DNA from: DALYJJ01 sp033763935
Lineage (GTDB): Bacteria; Acidobacteriota; Terriglobia; Bryobacterales; Bryobacteraceae
Reading direction: 5' to 3'
Length of the DNA: 64,000 bases
Assembly (NCBI GenBank): GCA_033763935.1
Contig: JANRJO010000107.1
Span: 1-64,000 of the forward strand
Made by a program: the position numbers and the translations under genes. Under the pieces are notes generated by a model. It did not search any database, had not been told where the DNA came from, and saw only the letters and a program-made list of their open reading frames with translations. Of this stretch, positions 16,990 to 25,027 are shown in pieces (the first letter of the stretch is position 1; every line of letters starts with the position of its first letter).

Positions 16990-19229
16990 CGCAGCTTCTC
17001 TACGGCGCACACGGCGTCCATGATGCAGGACGCCCCGCCGTAGTTGCCCGCGGCAACGAAGTCGTCAATGGAGGCATCCGGCACAATGTCACCGTCGCGC
17101 ACTCCCTTGGAGCCGGCGGCGCCCAGATAGCGCGAGCGGTGGCCGAAGCCATGCGCGACGAGCACGGCGTCGGGCCGGACGGTCTGGCTCAGGTGAGCCG
17201 GGAGTTCAATCTGGCCCACCCGTGAACGGACGCGCACCATCTGCCCTTCGCCGATGCCCAACTTCGCGGCGAGCGCCGGATTCAGGATGGCGGCGTTTGT
17301 GGGCATGATCTCGTTGAGGAGGCGATTATTTTGAGTGGTATTGCGCTTGTGAATGCCCGGAATGAAGGTCAGGAAGTAGAGCGGGAACTCGGCGTTCGGC
17401 ATCTCCCGTTTGGGCCGCCACTTGGGCAGCGCATCGGCGCCGCGGGCGGCAAACTGGGGCACGTAGAGCTGGCACTTGTTGTTCGCGTCGCCGGTAGCGA
17501 AGGAGGTCCTTGGAACAAAGGGGGCGGGACGCTCGACGATGCCCTTTTGCCGGAACTCGGCGAAGTCGGCGCCCAAACCAGCGCGCTTGACCTTCTCGTC
17601 GAGCAGGACGTTGGGATTGATCCAGGACCCGTCGGGTGTCTTGAAGTAATCCGGGCACAGCCGCTTGCCGAGTTCGATTGCCACGTAGCCGGCGCTGCGG
17701 GTTTCAAAGATGGGCGGCGCCACCGCTGCGCGGGCCACCGCCTGGGGGTACTTGGCGTTGTAATCGCGCACGACGACGTCACTGGTTTCCAGATACATGG
17801 CGGAAGGCAGTACGATGTCGGCCATGGACACGGTGTCGGTGGGGATGAAGTCCATCACCACGCTGAAGTCGACGCCGGCCATCGCCTGCTCCATTTTCCT
17901 GGGATTGGGGAAGGCGAGGATGGTGTAGGCGTTCCAGAAGGCGAACTTGATCATGCCGGGGAACTTGTTCAGCATGCCGTCGGCGAGCGTTGAGAAGAGC
18001 CCGGTGTCGGTCTCCTGCACCAGGGGGAGTTTGTCGCGACCGTCGACGCGCCGCCCGCGCTTTGCGGGATACGCCGGCGGCGGATAGACTCCGTCCACGC
18101 CGGGCACGTTGATGGTGCGGGGGAAATAGCGGCCGCCCGGACGGTCCACCGTGCCGGCGAGCAGGTTCAGGATGGAGATGGCGTGCACCAACTGCGTGGC
18201 GTTCATGTAGTTTGCGCACAGCGTCTTTTTGTGAGCGGGCACGATACCGCCGCCGGAGGCCATGAGTTCGCGGGCGATGCGTTCGATGGCGGCCGCGGGC
18301 ACGGCACTGATCTCTTCGGCCCACTGCGGCGTGTATTCCTGGAAGTGGGTGCGGATCTGCGATTCATACGCCGAGAAGTTGGTGTACGAATCGACGAACT
18401 CCTTGTTGTAGAGGTTTTCGCGGAGGATCACGTGGATCATCGCCAGGGCCACGGCGAGGTCGGTACCGGGATTGATGTTGTGCCACTCGCTCGCCATGCG
18501 CGAGGTTGCGGTGTAGCTTGGCGAGAAATGGACGACCTTCGCCCCGTTGCTCCGAGCCTTCACGATTCCGTTGGCGTATACGATTTTCGCCTTGGCGACG
18601 AGGTCCCAACCAAACAGCAGGATGTACTTCGAGTTCTCGAAGTCGTTGCACCAGGTTTTGCCGCCGGTGGTGTAGCGCTGGACGATGCGGTCCGTCTGGA
18701 AGCAGACGTCGATGTGATCGATGCGGTTCACCACCCCCATGGCGTTCATGAAACGGGCCCACAGGTCCGGCGCCGGCAGCGTTACGAAGAGGAGCGACTC
18801 GGTTCCGTGTTGATCGATGGCGCCCTGCATCTTCGCGGCGATCGTATCGAGCGCCTCCTGCCAACTGATGCGCACCCAGCCGGGATCCTGGTCGAAGCCC
18901 TTGTTGGGGTTGGTGCGTTTCATCGGGTACTTGAGCCGATCGGGGTCATACAGGAACTGCGCGCCCGCCGCGCCCTTCCCACAGAGATGGCCTTCACCAT
19001 GCGCGTCGCCCGGGAGGCCCTCCACGAACCTGACGGCGCCGTTCTCTACGGTGGCCTGGAGTCCACATGCGGGCGAACAGATGCCGCAACAGGTCGCGAC
19101 CTTCGTCGCCTGTGCGGAGAATCCGCCGGCAGGGCGGAAGAACTCCTCTAACGCCAGCGCCGAACCGGAGGCGCCGAGCGCGCCGGCCGCACCGGACAGG
19201 CGCAGCAAACCTCGTCTTGACAGTGTCAT
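16986..19229 (-). CDS. molybdopterin oxidoreductase catalytic subunit (DMSO reductase/PsrA-PhsA family)
   Basis: The 747-residue protein begins with a twin-arginine signal (MTLSRRGLLRLSGAAGALGA) and a [4Fe-4S] motif CCGICSPACG with a fourth cysteine in GHLCGKG. The likely molybdenum ligand is the Cys in HIDVCFQTDR, as in polysulfide/thiosulfate reductases. The C-terminal dinucleotide-binding domain includes GIHKRNTTQNN and MVRVRSRVGQIELPAHLS. It probably acts outside the cytoplasmic membrane with the adjacent 4Fe-4S subunit. Substrate candidates are sulfur or arsenic oxyanions; the sequence alone does not decide. No NrfD-type membrane anchor gene is present, which is unusual. The gene leads into the overlapping chaperone gene. 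Confidence 0.88.
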   Translation of the reverse strand: MTLSRRGLLRLSGAAGALGASGSALALEEFFRPAGGFSAQATKVATCCGICSPACGLQATVENGAVRFVEGLPGDAHGEGHLCGKGAAGAQFLYDPDRLKYPMKRTNPNKGFDQDPGWVRISWQEALDTIAAKMQGAIDQHGTESLLFVTLPAPDLWARFMNAMGVVNRIDHIDVCFQTDRIVQRYTTGGKTWCNDFENSKYILLFGWDLVAKAKIVYANGIVKARSNGAKVVHFSPSYTATSRMASEWHNINPGTDLAVALAMIHVILRENLYNKEFVDSYTNFSAYESQIRTHFQEYTPQWAEEISAVPAAAIERIARELMASGGGIVPAHKKTLCANYMNATQLVHAISILNLLAGTVDRPGGRYFPRTINVPGVDGVYPPPAYPAKRGRRVDGRDKLPLVQETDTGLFSTLADGMLNKFPGMIKFAFWNAYTILAFPNPRKMEQAMAGVDFSVVMDFIPTDTVSMADIVLPSAMYLETSDVVVRDYNAKYPQAVARAAVAPPIFETRSAGYVAIELGKRLCPDYFKTPDGSWINPNVLLDEKVKRAGLGADFAEFRQKGIVERPAPFVPRTSFATGDANNKCQLYVPQFAARGADALPKWRPKREMPNAEFPLYFLTFIPGIHKRNTTQNNRLLNEIMPTNAAILNPALAAKLGIGEGQMVRVRSRVGQIELPAHLSQTVRPDAVLVAHGFGHRSRYLGAAGSKGVRDGDIVPDASIDDFVAAGNYGGASCIMDAVCAVEKLR

Positions 19230-19241
19230 TGGCGTCTCCTT

Positions 19242-19790
19242 CTAACTCACGGGGTAGGGATCGTTGATGAAGCGAACGTGGGGGCTGGTGTAGAGGCCGA
19301 CGAAGCCCTCCATGGTGGGCGACCCCAGTTTTGAAATCTCGCTCCACTTGCCCCACTTCAGGGCGCCGGTGGGGCACAGTTCGGCGCACGCCGGCTGGAG
19401 CCCCTGCTGGATGCGGTCAAAGCAGCCGGTGCACTTCTCCATCGTTCTGGTGCGGGTGTTGAATTGCGGCGCCTTATGGGCGCAGAACTGCTCGCACTGC
19501 CGGCAGCCGACGCATTTCTCCCGGTCGATGAGCACCATCCCGTCCTCGCTCCGCCGCCAAATCGCCTTCACCGGGCACGCCTTCATGCAATAGGCGTTGT
19601 CGCAGTGATTGCAGGCGCCGCTGACGGCCTGCATACGGACGATGGGAAACACTCCCGATTCGGTGACGCGGACCTGGCGGTAGCGCACCCCTACACCCGT
19701 CTCGACTCCGTTCCACTGCTTGCAGGCAGTCTCACAGGCGCGGCATTCAATGCAGCGTTTGATATCCAATAGCCAGCCGTAGGTCTCCAT
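19242..19790 (-). CDS. 4Fe-4S electron-transfer subunit (DmsB/PhsB-like)
   Basis: The 182-residue protein has four ferredoxin-type cysteine clusters: CIECRACETACKQW, CNHCDNAYCMKACP, CVGCRQCEQFCAHKAP and CTGCFDRIQQG with a later CAELCP. This is the standard B subunit of CISM oxidoreductases, wiring electrons to or from the molybdenum subunit. It has no signal peptide, so export would be by hitch-hiking with the Tat signal of its partner. The start METYGWLLD (19790) is chosen because the longer frame adds a non-homologous lead. It lies 12 bp before the catalytic subunit gene. Confidence 0.9.
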   Translation of the reverse strand: METYGWLLDIKRCIECRACETACKQWNGVETGVGVRYRQVRVTESGVFPIVRMQAVSGACNHCDNAYCMKACPVKAIWRRSEDGMVLIDREKCVGCRQCEQFCAHKAPQFNTRTRTMEKCTGCFDRIQQGLQPACAELCPTGALKWGKWSEISKLGSPTMEGFVGLYTSPHVRFINDPYPVS

Positions 19791-19803
19791 ATGAGAACTC
19801 CAT

Positions 19804-20181
19804 TCATGAATGCGGTCCCGACGCTTCGCGCGCGTGCGCCCGGGGATTCGGGTACCGGTCGTCATCGTCGGGGGATGGCAGCGAGGTACGCCGGAAGTCT
19901 TTCTCGACGAGGATTTCCAGGCTCTGCTGTTTCCCGTAAATACCCACCTGCTGGGAATCGGGCCAACTCACGGCCGTTTCCCGTGGCACCACCACGTCCA
20001 CGACGCTCCCGGAGAAGGCCACGGCGGGCTCCCCGACGGCAGCGCCGCTGACCCGGAACGTCAGCGTCGCACCGCCTGGGAAAACAACCGTTTCCGCGAT
20101 GGAACTCCCAGCGGCCAGCTTCTCTACCTCGGAGCGCCGCATTCGCAGGCGCACGGCGTGTCCCGTCAGTCTCAGTTTCAT
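19804..20181 (-). CDS. conserved hypothetical protein in molybdoenzyme operon
   Basis: The 125-residue product begins MKLRLTGHAVRLRMRRSEVE. The pattern of basic residues, a beta-rich middle (GGATLTFRVSGAA, GSVVDVVVPRETAVSWPDSQ) and an acidic tail (VEKDFRR then PSPDDDDRYPNP) recalls a small family I have seen in Acidobacteria and Deltaproteobacteria. It has no signal peptide. It lies 3 bp after arsR and 13 bp before the ferredoxin subunit, so it is cotranscribed. A role as an accessory or sensing partner is a guess. Confidence 0.65.
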   Translation of the reverse strand: MKLRLTGHAVRLRMRRSEVEKLAAGSSIAETVVFPGGATLTFRVSGAAVGEPAVAFSGSVVDVVVPRETAVSWPDSQQVGIYGKQQSLEILVEKDFRRTSLPSPDDDDRYPNPRAHAREASGPHS

Positions 20182-20184
20182 ACG

Positions 20185-20574
20185 CTAAATCGTGAGATTC
20201 CGCCCTTTCCGTTGTCGCGCGCGCAGAACGTCGCGCAGCAGTTCGCACGCGCTTTTCACCTCAGGCATGGCGAGGGAGCAGAACAGGCGCCGTCCCGTGC
20301 GCTCTGTGCGGACGACTCCGGCCGCCCTGAGAATGCCCAGGTGCTGCGAGAGATTGGCCGCGGTGACGCCCAGCCGCTCCTGCAACTCGGCGACGCTGCG
20401 CTTCCCGCCACCCAGCAAGTCGAGCATCTTCAGGCGCGTCGCGTTTGCAAAGGCCTTGCAGATCTGGACCTGCATGTGATAGAGGTGCTCGTCCGAATCA
20501 TCCGGTTTGCGCTTAGGTGACTTGGTGATGGCTGCCACAGCGGCGAAGCACCTTTGGAGTTTCAGACCGTTCAC
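20185..20574 (-). CDS. ArsR-family winged-helix regulator
   Basis: The 129-residue protein has the ArsR HTH (KAFANATRLKMLDLLGGGKR, then SVAELQERLGVTAANLSQHL) followed by the wing (GVVRTERTGRRLFCSLA). Single cysteines at about 67 residues from the end and later (CSL, CEL) could sense thiols or metals, but no ELCVCDL metal box is seen. It heads a five-gene operon with the molybdoenzyme, so it probably represses it. GTG 20574 lies only 5 nt after a TATAAT box; either the message is leaderless or the true start is ATG 20475. Confidence 0.88.
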   Translation of the reverse strand: MNGLKLQRCFAAVAAITKSPKRKPDDSDEHLYHMQVQICKAFANATRLKMLDLLGGGKRSVAELQERLGVTAANLSQHLGILRAAGVVRTERTGRRLFCSLAMPEVKSACELLRDVLRARQRKGRNLTI

Positions 20575-20579
20575 TCCGG

Positions 20580-20609
20580 ATTATACAAGAGTTGCAGAGT
20601 TGCGCAACT
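20580..20609 (-). promoter_or_regulatory. promoter and palindromic operator of the arsR-molybdoenzyme operon
   Basis: On the minus strand a perfect TATAAT (20580-20585) is preceded by a perfect 12-bp palindrome AGTTGCGCAACT (20598-20609) that occupies the -35 region. A palindrome over the -35 element is where an ArsR-type repressor would bind to block RNA polymerase. A half-site GTTGC is repeated at 20591-20595 on the plus strand. Confidence 0.65.
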
Positions 20610-20707
20610 GTTTATTTGGGGGAGGGAACGAACGGGGCGTCCTGTCCGGCCGCGGGGACTGGGCTGGAACATTGAGCGGCCTTTGCGTTTGTGATGCGTG
20701 GCGGAGT

Positions 20708-21697
20708 TTACCCGCCGATGCTGTGCATGGGGCGGGGCGGGGGGACGAATTTCTGGGAGTTGATTTCGTGCCCGAGCCATTTGGCCTTCACCGTTGCGCG
20801 GATGAGGGTGGCGATGTCGGTGTCGGGGGCGGAGGAGCGGAGGAGGGATTTTACGTCGGTTTCTTCGATGGCGAAGAGGCAGTAGCGGAGTTTGCCGTCG
20901 GAGGTGAGGCGGAGGCGGTTGCAGTTGAGGCAGAAGGGGTGGCTGACCGACGAGATGAAGCCGACTGTGCCGCGGCCGTCCTGGTAGGCGAACTCGGTGG
21001 CGGGGGCGCGGGGGTCCTTGTCGGGGATTTCGACGAGGGGGCCGAATTCGCTTCGGAGGACGGCCAGGATGTCGTCCTGGAGGAGCACTTTGTCGCGGAG
21101 CCAGAGGCCCTGGGCGTCGAGGGGCATGAACTCGATGAAGCGGATTTCGATGCCGCGGTCGCGGCCGTAGTGGGCTAACGGCAGGATGTCGGGTTCGGTG
21201 AGGTTCTTGACAGCGACGGCGTTGATCTTGACGGGGAGGCCGGCGCGTTGGGCGGCGTCGATGCCCTCGAGGACCTTGGCGAGGTCGTCGCGGCGGGTGA
21301 TTTGCTCGAAGCGGGCGCGGTCGAGGGTGTCGAGGTGGACGTTGATGCGGTGGAGGCCGGCATCCTTGAGGGCCGCGGCGGCGCGGGCGAGGAGGACGCC
21401 GTTGGTGGTGAGGGCGATGTCTTCGAGGCCATCGATCGCGGCGAGGCGGGCGGCGAGTTGGGGGAGGTCCTTGCGAAGGAGGGGTTCGCCGCCGGTGAGG
21501 CGGACTTTGCGGACGCCGAGTGAGACGGCGATGCGGACGAAGCGTTCGATCTCCTCGTAGGTGAGGATTTCGGCGCGCTGCATGTACTCGACGCCGGTTT
21601 CGGGCATGCAGTAGAAGCAGCGGATGTTGCAGCGGTCAGTGACGGAGACGCGGAGGTTGTCGTGGAGGCGCCCGTAGGTATCGAGGAGGGGCGTCAT
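20708..21697 (-). CDS. moaA: GTP 3',8-cyclase MoaA
   Basis: The 329-residue radical SAM enzyme makes the first intermediate of molybdenum cofactor synthesis from GTP. It has the N-terminal radical SAM motif CNIRCFYC (about 24-31), the LTGGEPLLR loop, a C-terminal second cluster site FCLNCNRLRLTSDGKLRYC and the GG C-terminus (MHSIGG) needed for catalysis. It is 4 bp downstream of nadA on the same strand. Its closeness to the molybdoenzyme operon fits cofactor supply. Confidence 0.95.
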   Translation of the reverse strand: MTPLLDTYGRLHDNLRVSVTDRCNIRCFYCMPETGVEYMQRAEILTYEEIERFVRIAVSLGVRKVRLTGGEPLLRKDLPQLAARLAAIDGLEDIALTTNGVLLARAAAALKDAGLHRINVHLDTLDRARFEQITRRDDLAKVLEGIDAAQRAGLPVKINAVAVKNLTEPDILPLAHYGRDRGIEIRFIEFMPLDAQGLWLRDKVLLQDDILAVLRSEFGPLVEIPDKDPRAPATEFAYQDGRGTVGFISSVSHPFCLNCNRLRLTSDGKLRYCLFAIEETDVKSLLRSSAPDTDIATLIRATVKAKWLGHEINSQKFVPPPRPMHSIGG

Positions 21698-21701
21698 GGC
21701 G

Positions 21702-22646
21702 TCATTTCACTGGGAGGGGGAGGGCGAGCATGCGGTCGACGGGGACGCGGGCGCGGGCGATGAACTCGGGGGCGAGCTCGACGCGGGGCTCAAGGGTCAT
21801 GAGCGCGTCGCGGAGTTTCTCGAGGGTGTTGCGCTTCATGTAGGGGCACTCGGAGCAATTGCAGTTCTCGTTGGCGACGAAGTGGAAGCGCTTGCCGGGG
21901 GCGAGTTTTTCGAGGGAGTGACGGACGCCGCTTTCGGTCATCACGATGAACTCGTCGTGCGGGTGGGCGACGCAGTATTGAATCAACGCGGTGGTGGAGC
22001 CGATGTACTCGGCCATGGCGAGGACTTCGGGCGGGCACTCGGGGTGCGCGACGACCATGGCGTTGGGGTGGCGGCGGCGAGCCTCGGCGAGGCGGCGGGC
22101 GGCGAAGGTGGCGTGGACGATACAGGCGCCCTGCCAGATTTTCATGTTCGCGCGGCCGGTCTTGAGCTTGACGTAGTTGCCGAGGTTGATGTCGGGCAGG
22201 AACAGGATGGGCTTGCCGGCAGGGATGGAGTTGACGACATCGACGGCGTTGCGGGAGGTGCAGATGATGTCGGATTCGGCCTTCACGGCGGCGGAGGTAT
22301 TGATGTAGGCGACGATGACGTGGTCGGGGTGGCGGCGGCGGAAGGCCTGTACCTGATCGGCGGGGCAGCTATCGACGAGCGAGCAGCCGGCGTCCTTGTC
22401 GGGCACGATGACGATGCGGTCGGGGTTGAGGATCTTGGCGGTTTCGGCCATGAACCAGACGCCGCAGAAGGCGATGACCTCGCCGTCGAAGTCGCGGGCT
22501 TTGCGGGCGAGTTCGAGGCTGTCGCCGATGGCGTCGGCGAGTTCCTGGATCTCAGATTCCTGGTAGTGGTGCGCGAGGAGGATGGCGCGTTTCTCGCGTT
22601 TGAGTTCGAGGATCTCTTCGGCGACGGAGAGCGTGGTGGCGGGCAT
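21702..22646 (-). CDS. nadA: quinolinate synthase A
   Basis: The 314-residue enzyme condenses iminoaspartate and dihydroxyacetone phosphate to quinolinate in NAD synthesis. Visible motifs are AHHYQESEIQELAD, IAFCGVWFMAETAKILNPD, DKDAGCSLVDSCPADQV, HPECPPEVLAMAEYIGST and the C-terminal ENCNCSECPYMKRNT, which together supply the three cluster cysteines. The length is normal for the family. The neighbouring nadB and nadC are not in the window. It starts at ATG 22646 with no strong ribosome site. Confidence 0.95.
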   Translation of the reverse strand: MPATTLSVAEEILELKREKRAILLAHHYQESEIQELADAIGDSLELARKARDFDGEVIAFCGVWFMAETAKILNPDRIVIVPDKDAGCSLVDSCPADQVQAFRRRHPDHVIVAYINTSAAVKAESDIICTSRNAVDVVNSIPAGKPILFLPDINLGNYVKLKTGRANMKIWQGACIVHATFAARRLAEARRRHPNAMVVAHPECPPEVLAMAEYIGSTTALIQYCVAHPHDEFIVMTESGVRHSLEKLAPGKRFHFVANENCNCSECPYMKRNTLEKLRDALMTLEPRVELAPEFIARARVPVDRMLALPLPVK

Positions 22647-22892
22647 GACAGCCTTAGGACTTTCGCTTCATTGTAACGTGCCGGGCTTCGTCGACAGGCA
22701 GCGGGCGCTTGCACACACCGGCACGTGCTGCTACATAATAGAGCCGTGGCCGACCCTATACATACTGATAAGAGCCACCGGGACTGAGATTCAGCTTCTT
22801 CCGCAGTTGTACCGCTCCGCGTCCGCCTTACGTCCTCGAAAGATGGTCACTTCATCCGTTCCTTGATTCATGAACCGACGGGAGTATTGGCA

Positions 22893-24989
22893 ATGCGACG
22901 AATCGTAAGTGTGTTTCTGCTGCTGGGGGCGCTGGTGTGCGCGGCCGAGGCGCAGACGACGTTGAGCTGCATCACGGCCGGGGTGCCGACGCTGGTGCGG
23001 GCGGAGGGGGTGACGGAGCGGCTGGGCGACATCGCCATCACCTGTAACAGCAGCGGGGCGGGGACCGTGACGGGGAACCTAACGGTGTTCGCGAGCGTGG
23101 CGTTGACCAACCGGCTGAACGGGATGATGGTGACGGGGCTGCGGCTGACGCAGGAGGTGGGCGGGCAGGCGCCGGTGGTGCTGGCCACGGAAGCCTCGGG
23201 AGCGGGCGGGAACGCGGTTGCCTTTAACGGGTTGACCTTAAACGTGCCGGCGGGCGCGGTGGTGTTCCGGCTGAGCGGTCTGTTGGGAAATGCGAGCCAA
23301 GTCTCGCCGACGGCGATTCTGCCGGCGATCACGGTGCGGGTGTCGTTCAACGGGGTGAACCTGCTTTCGCCGAATAGCGAAGTGACGGTGGGGCTGCCGC
23401 GGCCGGGTCTGCTGGCGACGGTGAATCCGCAGGTGGTGCGGGGCGGCGTACCGCTGCCTTCGCCGCTGACGGTGCCCTCGCTGCTGAGCGGTGCGCGGGT
23501 GGTGTCGACGATCCGGTTGACGGAGGGGTTCGCGAGCTCGTTCACGAGCGGGACGGAACGGAATCGGATACTGGTGCGATTCGGCGGGTTTCCGGCGGGA
23601 GCGCGGATTGCGGTGCCGAACGCGTTGGCGGGTTCGACGGCGACGACGCCGACCTCGGGCGGAGACCTGGGGCTGGCGGCGACGGGTGGTGTGTACACGC
23701 CGGGCGCGGCGGGCGGGTCGCTGCTGCTGATCCGAGTGGATGGCGCGGACGCGAATGGCGCGGGAGGGACGCTGGCGGCGGCGGTTCCCGGGACGGCGAC
23801 GGCGCTTGCGTCAGCGTTCGAAGTGCCGTTGACGAACGGGGCGGGCGTGGTGGTGTACGAAGTGGTGGACGAGAATCAAACGGCGCGCGAGAGCGTGCAT
23901 CTGCCGGTGTTTTTCGGCGCGAATGTGCCGTGCCAGGCGGCGCAGACGACGGCGGACATCAGCTTCGCGCCGTTGACGACGGTGTTTGAGCGGAGCGAGT
24001 CGGCGCCGATTCCGCGGTTTGTGGAAAGAGAAGTGGCGAGCGACTGCCAGGCGGTGGGTGACTGCGGGGCGGATTACTTCCCGCGCCTCGAAGTGGATAC
24101 GGAACTGGTGCGGCTGCGGGCGGCGAGCGGCGGGAGTTTCGCCCAGGGGTTCGTGCGGGTGCGGAATGCGGGCGGTGGAGCGATGTCGTGGATGGACACG
24201 CTGACCTATGTGAACGGGACAGGGTGGATCATTCTGGCGGAAGGGCCGGGCGGGTACGTGGTGACGGCGGAGCCGAGGACGCTTGCGCCGGGGACGTACG
24301 AAGCGACGCTGAAGATCGATGCGGGGCCGCTGGCGGGCGAGAAGACGGTGCGGGTGGTGTTTGAAGTGACGCAGCCGGCGCCGCCGCAGATTCCGCCGCC
24401 GGTGATCACTTCGGTGGTGAACGCGGCGAGCTGGCAGGAGGGGCCGCTGCAGGCGGATTCGTGGGCGACGATTCGCGGAGAGCGGCTGAACGGGGTGGTT
24501 ACGGTGACGTTCGACGATTTGCCGGCGCCGGTGTCGTTCGCCAACGATAAGCAGATCAACGTGCGGGTGCCCGCGGGGCTGGCCGGGAAGGCGAGTGCAC
24601 GGGTGGTGGTGACGGTGAACAACCGGCCGAGCGCGCCGGTGACGGTGGCGATTGCGGCGGTGGCGCCGGCGATCTTCGGGTTCCTGAACGCGGACTGGGC
24701 TCCGAACACGGAGCAGCGGCCGGCGGGGACGGGGAGCATTGTGCAGATTTTCCTGACGGGATTGGGCGGCGTGGCTCCGGCGGACATCACCGTGAAGATC
24801 CACGACCGGGAGAATCTGACGCCGGTGTGGTCGGGTCCGGCGCCGGGGCTGGACAGTTTGCAGCAGGTGAACGTGGCGGTTCCGGCGGATCTGCCGACGA
24901 TGGGTACATACGTACTGGTATGTGCGCGAACGGGCGGCGGGCGGGTGTGCAGTCCGGGGGCGCAACTGTTTATTACGCGGAACGAGTAG
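22893..24989 (+). CDS. secreted protein with Solibacter-type C-terminal domain (TIGR03437-like)
   Basis: The 698-residue exported protein starts MRRIVSVFLLLGALVCAAEA (signal peptide). The long beta-rich, Gly/Val-rich body holds repeats of unknown fold. From about residue 505 it reads PPVITSVVNAASWQEGPLQA and then SWATIRGERLNG, the signature of the TIGR03437 domain that is abundant in Solibacter-type proteins. The start is ATG 22893, with GGGAG 9 nt upstream; an upstream TTG would add ten residues. It is divergent from nadA. A surface or matrix role is probable. Confidence 0.8.
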   Translation: MRRIVSVFLLLGALVCAAEAQTTLSCITAGVPTLVRAEGVTERLGDIAITCNSSGAGTVTGNLTVFASVALTNRLNGMMVTGLRLTQEVGGQAPVVLATEASGAGGNAVAFNGLTLNVPAGAVVFRLSGLLGNASQVSPTAILPAITVRVSFNGVNLLSPNSEVTVGLPRPGLLATVNPQVVRGGVPLPSPLTVPSLLSGARVVSTIRLTEGFASSFTSGTERNRILVRFGGFPAGARIAVPNALAGSTATTPTSGGDLGLAATGGVYTPGAAGGSLLLIRVDGADANGAGGTLAAAVPGTATALASAFEVPLTNGAGVVVYEVVDENQTARESVHLPVFFGANVPCQAAQTTADISFAPLTTVFERSESAPIPRFVEREVASDCQAVGDCGADYFPRLEVDTELVRLRAASGGSFAQGFVRVRNAGGGAMSWMDTLTYVNGTGWIILAEGPGGYVVTAEPRTLAPGTYEATLKIDAGPLAGEKTVRVVFEVTQPAPPQIPPPVITSVVNAASWQEGPLQADSWATIRGERLNGVVTVTFDDLPAPVSFANDKQINVRVPAGLAGKASARVVVTVNNRPSAPVTVAIAAVAPAIFGFLNADWAPNTEQRPAGTGSIVQIFLTGLGGVAPADITVKIHDRENLTPVWSGPAPGLDSLQQVNVAVPADLPTMGTYVLVCARTGGGRVCSPGAQLFITRNE

Positions 24990-25027
24990 TTTAGGCTTGA
25001 GCGCGGGGCGGGCGCGTGCTATCCCTG

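Noticed and set aside
22676..22726. Inverted repeat ACGTGCCGG/CCGGCACGT between nadA and the TIGR03437 gene, as a riboswitch or operator
   Set aside because: Arms of 9 bp with a 33-nt loop and no other conserved element. It could be a regulatory site, but nothing supports a specific class.
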